Positions 1 through 5,019 of a stretch of DNA of 8,552 bases are shown one piece after another. The notes beneath the pieces were generated by a model. It was not told the origin of the DNA, searched no databases, and saw only the letters and a list, made by a program, of their open reading frames with translations. The position numbers and the translations under genes are program-made. Each line of letters starts with the position of its first letter. The first letter of the stretch is position 1. The DNA comes from Streptomyces sp. NRRL WC-3549 (GTDB lineage Bacteria > Actinomycetota > Actinomycetes > Streptomycetales > Streptomycetaceae), in contig NZ_KL585434.1 in NCBI RefSeq assembly GCF_000721935.1, forward strand, positions 33,296-41,847, given 5' to 3'.

Positions 1-482
1 ACCTGCCACTGGACACCGGAGAGCCAGGAGCGGTGCGCATGGTGGAAGCGCCGGTTCTGGACGGAGGTCGCGCAGGCGCGGAAGCGTTCGCCGAGGTCGT
101 GCAGGGCGGCGGCGAAGGGATCGTGCGTGCTCAGCGGACCGGGGATCTCCAGAGCGCGCTGGGTGTGCGCGGCGACACGGGCGAACCCGGCGGGGTCAGA
201 GGCGAGAGGGCCCTCATCGCAGTACGCGTCGTCGAAGGCGAAACCCCAGTAGATCCAGCAGACGGCGAGCCAGAGGCGGTCACGGTCGGCATGGGGGGCG
301 AAGCGCGCGTAGAAGTGGGCGCTGCGGGTGGCCAGGACGCGGAGGCGCTCGGCGTCGGACCTGGCGAACCCCGCTCGTCGGATCCAGTCGACGGCACGCT
401 GTTCGGCTTCCTCGGCCTCCGGGTGGATGGCCGGCTCGATCGGGCAGTAGAACGGCAGGGCCAGGGCGTCGGTGGCGCTCAC
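1..482 (-). CDS. Class I terpene cyclase (terpene synthase), N-terminal 160 residues, cut by window edge
   Basis: Seen: an open minus-strand frame runs from a GTG at 482-480 to the window edge without a stop. AGGAGG at 492-487 lies 4 bases before the GTG. The N-terminus FYCPIEPAIHPEAEEAE and the following W33, W71 and W76-W79 helices look like bacterial sesqui- and diterpene cyclases. The Asp-rich metal motif is D84-D-A-Y-C-D89-E-G, inside FAFDDAYCDEG. Known: in this family the Asp-rich motif, together with an NSE triad nearer the C-terminus, binds three Mg2+ ions that ionise the prenyl diphosphate; the enzyme is soluble and cytoplasmic. The NSE triad would lie beyond base 1 and cannot be checked. 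Context: it follows the polyprenyl diphosphate synthase by 58 bases on the same strand, so the two are probably co-transcribed and supply substrate to each other. Inference: substrate (C15, C20 or other) and product cannot be told from this half. The DDxxCDE form differs from the DDHFLE-type motif of geosmin synthase. Confidence 0.86.
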   Translation of the reverse strand, partial: MSATDALALPFYCPIEPAIHPEAEEAEQRAVDWIRRAGFARSDAERLRVLATRSAHFYARFAPHADRDRLWLAVCWIYWGFAFDDAYCDEGPLASDPAGFARVAAHTQRALEIPGPLSTHDPFAAALHDLGERFRACATSVQNRRFHHAHRSWLSGVQWQ

Positions 483-540
483 GGTTCCTCCTGGAAGGCC
501 GCCCACGCCGCGCGTGCACGGGGCGGCGGGACGGTGACGT

Positions 541-1629
541 CTATGCCGTCCGGCTGACCGCACCGGCGGCGATGCGGCGCAGGGCCGTGACCGCGGCCGG
601 TGCGAAGGGCGAGCGGCTGAGCGCGGCGAGTGCCGTGGCGTAACGTTCGTGGATCATCCTCTCGACGGTCGCCCGGGCCCCGGTGGCTTCCAGGACGCGA
701 CGCACCGACATGGCTCCCTCCTCGTCCAGGCCCGGGTCGCCGACGAGCCTGTCCAGCAGCTCCGCCTGGTGCGGCGCCGCGCGCCGGACGGCCAGGGCCA
801 TCAGGACGGTGGCCTTGCCGGAGCGCAGGTCCTCGATGACCGGTTTGCCGGTGACGGCTGGGTCGCCGAAGGTGCCGAGGAGGTCGTCCCGCAGTTGGAA
901 GGCCTCACCCAGCGGGAGGGCGTACGCGGAGCAGGCGTCGAGGGTGCGGGTGCCGGCGCCCGCGAGGGCGGCCCCCAGGTGGAGGGGGCGCTCGATGGTG
1001 TACTTGGCCGTTTTGAGGCGGATCACCGTGAGAGCGCGGTCGGTGTCGCCTGTGGGCGATCCGGTGGTGTGCAGGTCCAGGTACTGGCCGAGGACGACCT
1101 CGTCGCGCATCGTGTCGACCAGGGGCAGGACCGCACGGTGCTCCTGCTCGGTGAAGCCGGCGTTGTGCAGCATCTCGTCGCACCGTACGAGTGCCAGGTC
1201 GCCCAGGAGGACGGCGAGGTTCCTGCCGAAGGTGTTCGCGTCGGGGCGGTCGCGGTGGCGGACGGCGAAAGCCCGGTGGGCGCTCGGCAGTCCCCGGCGG
1301 GTGTCGCTGTCGTCCATGATGTCGTCGTGGATGAGGGCGAAGGCGTGGAACAGTTCCAGCGACGCCGCGAGGCGCAGGACGGTCTCCTCGCTCCCGCCGC
1401 CGCCCGCCGCGTGCCAGCCGATGACGCAGAGCAGGGGCCTGACGCGTTTGCCCGGGGCGAGCACGTAGTCGGTGAGGGTCCGGTCGAGGTCGTGCCGGTG
1501 ACTGCGGCGCCGGTTCTGGGCGGGAACACGCTGGAGGGGGCGGCGCAGGAAGTCGGCGAGGGTGGTGTCGATGCGCTCGCGGAGGTCGGCGAGATCGAGC
1601 GCACCGGTCGTCGGGGCCTGCGGGTACAT
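541..1629 (-). CDS. Polyprenyl diphosphate synthase (trans-isoprenyl, probable FPP/GGPP range)
   Basis: A 362-residue protein, normal length for the family. It adds isopentenyl diphosphate units head-to-tail to an allylic diphosphate in the cytoplasm. Seen: GKRVRP at 60-65 (IPP binding), the first Asp-rich motif HDDIMDDSDTRRG with D102, D103 and D106, K206 in RLKTAKY, and the second Asp-rich motif FQLRDDLLGTFGD with D248, D249 and D256, followed by GKPVIEDLRSGK. The fifth residue before D102 is Phe97 and the fourth is Ala98. Known: a bulky aromatic at the -5 position usually limits chain length to about C15-C20, so a GGPP- or FPP-type product is likely, but this is inference. The start is ATG 1629-1627 with AGGAG at 1640-1636 and a 6-base spacer. 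It begins 49 bases after the UbiB-like kinase gene and ends 58 bases before the terpene cyclase, which supports an operon dedicated to one terpene rather than to quinone tails. Confidence 0.93.
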   Translation of the reverse strand: MYPQAPTTGALDLADLRERIDTTLADFLRRPLQRVPAQNRRRSHRHDLDRTLTDYVLAPGKRVRPLLCVIGWHAAGGGGSEETVLRLAASLELFHAFALIHDDIMDDSDTRRGLPSAHRAFAVRHRDRPDANTFGRNLAVLLGDLALVRCDEMLHNAGFTEQEHRAVLPLVDTMRDEVVLGQYLDLHTTGSPTGDTDRALTVIRLKTAKYTIERPLHLGAALAGAGTRTLDACSAYALPLGEAFQLRDDLLGTFGDPAVTGKPVIEDLRSGKATVLMALAVRRAAPHQAELLDRLVGDPGLDEEGAMSVRRVLEATGARATVERMIHERYATALAALSRSPFAPAAVTALRRIAAGAVSRTA

Positions 1630-1678
1630 GGCGGGCTCCTCGTTCTGGGGGGCGTGGGGGGTGCGGCGTCGGGGGGAG

Positions 1679-3193
1679 TCACCGCGTTTTGGCGTAGTGC
1701 TGCCAGAACAGGGCGGCTGCCACGGACAGCCCGGCCTCGGGTATTCCGAGTCGGAGTGTCGGCCGGGACCGTCTCTTCGGGCCGTCGAGGGTCATCCGCA
1801 TGCTCAGGTCGCGGTTGGACAGGTCCCGGGTGACGCCGCGCAACTGCTGCGGGGCGGCGGCCCCGGCCGTGATGAGCTCCAGCGCGGTACGTACGGCCTG
1901 CTCCGGCGAGAGAGCCTCCTTGACCAGGTCGGTGACGATGCCGATCAGCTCTTCGGAGAAGACCTCGATGAGGGAGAGCTCCGGGCACAGGTGGCGGATG
2001 GAGCCTTCGATGTTGGCGAAGGACTTGCCGAGGATGGCGACCATGGGGCTGGTGCGGATGCCCCGGCGGGTGGAGTGCTGGAGTACGGCCGTGAGGGTCA
2101 CGCCGAAGTTGAGCTCCTCCAGGGACGCCGTGGCGATCTGCGGTACGAGCGCCGCCATGTCACCGGCGAACGCCGCCGCGCGGGTCCAGGGTGTCGTGCC
2201 GCCCATGTCGATCCACGCCCGGGCGGTGCCCGCCCCGTCGTTCATCGCCAGGTTCAGGAGCAGCAGCAGGATGCTGGTGCTCATGGGGCGGTCGATGCGC
2301 CCGACCATGCCCCAGTCGATGAGGGTGGCGGGCTGCCCGGGGTGCACGAACACGTTGCCTGGGTGGGGGTCTCCGTGGAAGATCCGGTCGACGAAGTATC
2401 CCCGGTACATGAAGGCGAGCAGGTCCCGCCCGATGGCCGCGCGTTCTTCCACGGTGAAGGCTTCCCGGTCGGCCTCCCGGATGGAGGTGCCGGGGGCCAG
2501 CCCCTGGACCAGGACGCGGCCGGTCGCGGAGACGACCTCGGGGACGGCGATGTGGTCGAAGCCGGCGGCCGCCTCGGCGGCCTCCGTCATGTTCCGTGCC
2601 TCCTTGACGAAGTCGAGTTCCGGGCGCATCGCGTCGAAGACGACGCCGAGCATGGCCTCGACGTCGATGACGTCGTTGAACCGGGTCGTGCGCCGTGCCG
2701 CGAACCTCGCCAGGGTCCGGATGAGCTTCATGTCCGCGCTCACCGCCTCGCGGACGCCGGGCCGCTGGATCTTCACGGCGACCTGTCGGCCGCCCGGCAG
2801 TTCGGCCCGGTACACCTGGGCCAGTGACGCGGTGCCCAGGGGGTTGTCGGTGTCGATGTCCGTGAACCGCCGACGCCACAGCGGGCCGAGTTCCTGAGTC
2901 AGCACCGGTTCGAAATCGGTGAACGGTGCGGGCGAGACGTTGTCGTGGAGTTTCTCGAACTCGGCGATCATCTCCGGCGGTACGAAGTCCGGGCGCGTGG
3001 CCAGCATCTGCCCGGCCTTGATGTAGAACGGCCCCAGACTCTCCAGGGCCTTGCGGGTGTTCCTGGCCCGACGCGCGCCGGGGCTGTCGCCCGGGGGACC
3101 GGAGCGGCTCCGGGGCAGCAAGGTATGAGCGGCCTCCGTCCCGGCGAGCTGCGCCAGGACCCGGGCCAGCAGACGTGCGCGGCTCTCACTCAT
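1679..3193 (-). CDS. ABC1/UbiB (AarF) family atypical protein kinase-like ATPase
   Basis: A 504-residue protein of the ABC1/UbiB/COQ8 family. Known: members have a kinase-like fold but act mainly as ATPases that help enzymes reach lipophilic isoprenoid intermediates, classically in quinone synthesis. Seen, in order: the family signature KxGQ as K59-A-G-Q62 in FYIKAGQMLATRPDF, the A-rich loop as G120-T-A-S-L-A-Q126-V, the VAVK lysine K141, E198 in LDFVKEARN, the catalytic loop H273-G-D-P-H-P-G-N280, and a metal motif D293-W-G where DFG is usual. The C-terminus (about 485-500) is only weakly hydrophobic, and I see no clear paired membrane helices. The start is ATG 3193-3191, preceded by GGAAGGGG at 3207-3200; an upstream in-frame ATG at 3298 would add 35 Arg/Gly/Pro-rich residues that do not look coding. 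Context: same strand and just upstream of a prenyl synthase and terpene cyclase, suggesting a partner in terpene rather than quinone metabolism (inference). Confidence 0.9.
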   Translation of the reverse strand: MSESRARLLARVLAQLAGTEAAHTLLPRSRSGPPGDSPGARRARNTRKALESLGPFYIKAGQMLATRPDFVPPEMIAEFEKLHDNVSPAPFTDFEPVLTQELGPLWRRRFTDIDTDNPLGTASLAQVYRAELPGGRQVAVKIQRPGVREAVSADMKLIRTLARFAARRTTRFNDVIDVEAMLGVVFDAMRPELDFVKEARNMTEAAEAAAGFDHIAVPEVVSATGRVLVQGLAPGTSIREADREAFTVEERAAIGRDLLAFMYRGYFVDRIFHGDPHPGNVFVHPGQPATLIDWGMVGRIDRPMSTSILLLLLNLAMNDGAGTARAWIDMGGTTPWTRAAAFAGDMAALVPQIATASLEELNFGVTLTAVLQHSTRRGIRTSPMVAILGKSFANIEGSIRHLCPELSLIEVFSEELIGIVTDLVKEALSPEQAVRTALELITAGAAAPQQLRGVTRDLSNRDLSMRMTLDGPKRRSRPTLRLGIPEAGLSVAAALFWQHYAKTR

Positions 3194-3276
3194 CGCCGGC
3201 CCCTTCCGGCCGCCGGGCACACCACGGGGGCCGCGGCACGACGCCCCGGGGTGCCCCGCGGGCCCCGGCCGGGGGC

Positions 3277-3310
3277 GCGACGCCCGGCACCACCCCATGC
3301 CCGGCGTCGC
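3277..3310. terminator. Strong GC-rich hairpin between the His/Asp-rich gene and the UbiB-like gene
   Basis: Two 13-base arms, 3277-3289 and 3298-3310, are inverted complements with one internal mismatch, enclosing an 8-base loop. The left arm reads GCGACGCCCGGCA. It lies in the 263-base gap after the stop of the His/Asp-rich gene (3457) and before the UbiB-like start (3193). No T-run follows on either strand, so it is not a classical intrinsic terminator, although GC-rich hairpins without a T-run are often proposed to terminate or attenuate in Streptomyces. It could split the gene run into two transcripts, or lower expression of the terpene genes, or be a chance product of high GC. Confidence 0.4.
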
Positions 3311-3456
3311 TCGGGCGGGGGGCCCGTGTCTCCGCGCCGCCGTCGCACGAGCCGGGTGTTCCCGGTACGAGACCGGCGCTCGGCCTCAGGGCCGCATCCG
3401 CCGGGTGCCCCGGGCCACGGCCTTCGGGGTGTACGGCGGGACGTTGCGGACATCTT

Positions 3457-3969
3457 TCAGCGCTCAACGGCGGAGAGCCGGTCGATGCGGGCCGACAGTG
3501 TCGCCAGGTCTTCCCTCAGGGCGTCGTAGTCCTCGGCGTCGCGGGGCGGGGGGACGGCCCCGGTCGTCGCCCGGCCCCTTCCCTCGTCCCGGTGCCTCTC
3601 CAGGCGGTCCGCCAGCAGCGAGATCTGTGCCGTGAGGGCGACGAGTTCGTCCGCGTCGCGTGACGAGGAGCCGGCCCGGGCGCCGGCCGCGATCCGGGGA
3701 CGGCGGTCTCGGTCGTCGTCATCGCAGTCGTCGTCATGGCGGTCTTGGCCGTGGTGGCCCCCGTCGTGGCAGCCCCGGTCGTGGTGGTCCCTGTCATGGC
3801 GGTGCCTGTCACGGTGGTGCCTGTCGTCGTCCAGGGCGTCGCTCAGGGAATGGCGCATGCCGCGTTCGAAGTCGCCGGCGCGGTCCAGGGCGTCGTCGAC
3901 CAGATCCTCCGTCACATGGACCATGCGTCGCAGTGCGTGGCTCAACGAGGTGCGGGAATGGCGGGGCAC
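3457..3969 (-). CDS. His/Asp/Arg-rich low-complexity protein with short C-terminal coiled-coil helices
   Basis: A 170-residue protein with no family I recognise. The start is GTG 3969-3967 with GGAGG at 3980-3976, six bases upstream, which fixes the frame. Three zones are visible. Residues 1-46 are mixed and helix-prone, with LSHALRRMVHVTEDLVDDAL. Residues 47-90 are almost wholly Asp, His and Arg with two Cys (C67 and C82), giving runs such as RHHRDRHRHDRDHHDRG and HDDDCDDDDRDRR. Residues 107-127 and 145-168 form two heptad-like helices, ELVALTAQISLLADRL and YDALREDLATLSARIDRL, resembling phasin-type or other self-associating helices. There is no signal peptide or membrane segment. The His/Asp zone could bind divalent metal, or be a disordered acidic/basic linker; neither is shown. 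The gene lies 78 bases after the PLAT-like gene and 263 before the UbiB-like gene, so membership of the terpene operon is possible but unproven. Confidence 0.72.
   Translation of the reverse strand: MPRHSRTSLSHALRRMVHVTEDLVDDALDRAGDFERGMRHSLSDALDDDRHHRDRHRHDRDHHDRGCHDGGHHGQDRHDDDCDDDDRDRRPRIAAGARAGSSSRDADELVALTAQISLLADRLERHRDEGRGRATTGAVPPPRDAEDYDALREDLATLSARIDRLSAVER
3700..3831. repeat. Imperfect short-period repeat encoding the His/Asp/Arg zone
   Basis: The plus strand here is dominated by GTCGTGGTG, GTCATGGCG and GTCGTCGTC-like words. Clear 15-base units start at 3790 and 3805 (CCTGTCATGGCGGTG then CCTGTCACGGTGGTG), with a decayed third from 3820. The period is a multiple of three, so length changes by slippage would keep the reading frame of the minus-strand gene. 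This is probably how the low-complexity zone arose. Confidence 0.6.
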
Positions 3970-4047
3970 GGGAAACCTCCGAGGAGTGAGGGGGAGGGCG
4001 CGCTTCCGGGGGACCCGGCTCGAGGCCCGAAGCGCACAGGGGACGGG

Positions 4048-4500
4048 TCAGCGCCGCGGGCCCGGATCGTCCGCAGGGCGCAGGTACAGTGCCTTGCCGT
4101 ATCCGGTGTCCAGCCAGATCCTGCCTTCCCTGCCGGAGCCGGACAGGCACGGAGGCGTGAAGCGGCGGCGACGGGAAGTGTCCGGATCGACCGTCACCGA
4201 CACCCATTCCAGGCACCACGCCGGTCCGCCTCCCGCTGTCTCCACCCGCAGGTAGACGGGGAAGTGGGACAGGTCCTCCGTGCTCAGGGGCGGGGTACGC
4301 GGATCGTTGTACTCGGGGTACTTCACGTTGCTCTCGGCACCCAGACGGAAATTGGCGTCGGCGCCGCGTGAGAAATCGATGCCGTGCGTGTCGAGGCTGA
4401 ACTCGCGTCCGCCCAGACCGAGATAGATCCACGACCCGGTAGAGGCGTGCTCGACGTCGGCCGTCACGACGTGCGCGACGATCTGGGAGATTGCGGCCAT
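4048..4500 (-). CDS. Small PLAT/LH2-like beta-sandwich domain protein (tentative)
   Basis: A 150-residue protein. The start ATG 4500-4498 is preceded by AAGGAG at 4513-4508 with a 7-base spacer; the frame stays open to 4971, but the upstream part is Arg-rich and not coding-like. Seen: an N-terminal strand VAHVVTADVEHASTGSWIYLGLGG (residues 8-31, in two pieces), then REFSLDT, a centre F43-S-R-G-A-D-A-N-F51, then LSHFPVYLRVETAG and WCLEWVSVTV (95-104), and a late basic and aromatic tail with IWLDTGYGKALYL. Known: PLAT/LH2 domains share a similar pattern (T-G-D...G-T-x-x-x-V-x-I-x-L-x-G, then f-x-r-G-x-x-D-x-F, then W-x-x-x-x-v-x-V) and sit in lipoxygenases and lipases, where they bind membranes or partner proteins. 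The fit is by eye and moderate. There is no signal peptide. Inference: as the first well-supported gene of the minus-strand run, it could help place the terpene enzymes at a membrane or lipid. Confidence 0.7.
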   Translation of the reverse strand: MAAISQIVAHVVTADVEHASTGSWIYLGLGGREFSLDTHGIDFSRGADANFRLGAESNVKYPEYNDPRTPPLSTEDLSHFPVYLRVETAGGGPAWCLEWVSVTVDPDTSRRRRFTPPCLSGSGREGRIWLDTGYGKALYLRPADDPGPRR

Positions 4501-4625
4501 GGGACAACTCCTTCCGGGACGGAACGTCGGGATCCGTCTCCACGTGTGCGTGATCCTTGACGTGGCTACCGCGCGTGAGGTGCCCGGAGCGGCGCCGTCC
4601 TCCGCCTGTCGCTCCGCACGCCTCG

Positions 4626-4730
4626 TCAGTCGTAGCGGCGCGGGTGGCGCCCGGAGACCATGGGCTGCGTGACCGAGGGGTGCTCTTGGCTGGGCCTCGA
4701 CACCAGCATCCCCCCGCGAGGTGACTCCAT
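4626..4730 (-). CDS. Possible 34-residue small protein, unknown function
   Basis: A short minus-strand frame from ATG 4730-4728 to TGA 4628-4626. Seen: from this ATG onward about 30 of 33 codons after the start end in G or C, while the same open frame upstream of the ATG (4731-4817) has many A or T third positions. That switch exactly at an ATG is what a real start looks like in this kind of genome. The product begins MESPRGGMLVSRPSQEH, ends SGRHPRRYD, and is basic with no hydrophobic stretch and no cysteine. Against it: no Shine-Dalgarno sequence is visible, so it would have to be leaderless or weakly translated. An inner ATG at residue 8 follows GGGGGG with too short a spacer. It ends 125 bases before the PLAT-like gene and could be a leader ORF for the gene run. 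I do not recognise a family. Confidence 0.38.
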   Translation of the reverse strand: MESPRGGMLVSRPSQEHPSVTQPMVSGRHPRRYD

Positions 4731-5019
4731 GCGTTCGTAACGGTACGGAGAGTTGCGACAGGCGCTCGGTGGCGCACTCCGCGTTCGCGGTAGCGCACAA
4801 GGAGCGTCCCGGATCACTTCTCCGCGCGCGACGCGCTGCTGGTTCCGGGACGCGCTTCGCGCGCCGTACCACCGAACGGGCCGTCACCGGCTTCCTCGCA
4901 CCGTGGCGGCCGACGGCCCGGCCTGCGATCCATGGGCCGCACCGACACGCCCCGCCCGGTCCGGCCGCCATCCGGTGGATCTGTCGCCTGCCCGCCCCGG
5001 GACCGGGTAGACGGCCTCG
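4731..5019. other. Divergent intergenic region between the terpene gene run and the permease
   Basis: Together with 4501-4625 this is the only place from which both the minus-strand gene run and the plus-strand permease could be transcribed. Both strands have short open frames here, but they are Arg/Pro/Ala-rich with scattered third-position bases and no ribosome binding site, so I call none of them a gene. I find no convincing -35/-10 pair on either strand. Small dyads are present, for example CGTT-CGT-AACG at 4732-4742 next to the small-ORF start, and CGCGC-TTC-GCGCG at 4851-4863; both are too short to interpret at this GC content. Confidence 0.5.
5008..5013 (+). promoter_or_regulatory. Possible -10 element for a leaderless permease transcript
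   Basis: TAGACG at 5008-5013 resembles an actinomycete -10 box (TAnnnT-like, last base off) and ends 6 bases before the GTG at 5020. Transcription starting about 7 bases downstream would begin at or beside the G of the start codon. This would explain why no Shine-Dalgarno sequence is visible before the permease. No good -35 element is seen about 17-18 bases upstream, so this is a weak call. Confidence 0.22.

Noticed and set aside
33..557. Plus-strand open frame of 174 codons
   Set aside because: It is antisense to the terpene cyclase N-terminus and has no ribosome binding site or domain.
649..1833. Long plus-strand open frame of 394 codons
   Set aside because: It is antisense to the prenyl synthase, which has all catalytic motifs. 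Long mirror frames are expected in DNA with such strong third-position G/C.
1562..2827. Plus-strand open frame of 421 codons
   Set aside because: It is antisense to the UbiB-like kinase and prenyl synthase and has low-complexity composition with no domain.
3194..3298. A 35-residue N-terminal extension of the UbiB-like kinase from the ATG at 3298
   Set aside because: The extension is Arg, Gly and Pro rich. The ATG at 3193 has a good ribosome binding site and starts a sequence that flows directly into the family domain.
541..4500. TTA codons that would make the terpene genes depend on the bldA tRNA
   Set aside because: I looked for TTA in the minus-strand genes and saw none; the one TAA on the plus strand near 644 falls across codons.
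3809..4798. Minus-strand open frame of 329 codons across the PLAT-like gene
   Set aside because: It is a different frame from the PLAT-like gene, very Arg/Pro-rich, with no ribosome binding site. The 150-residue frame has the AAGGAG signal and a recognisable fold pattern.
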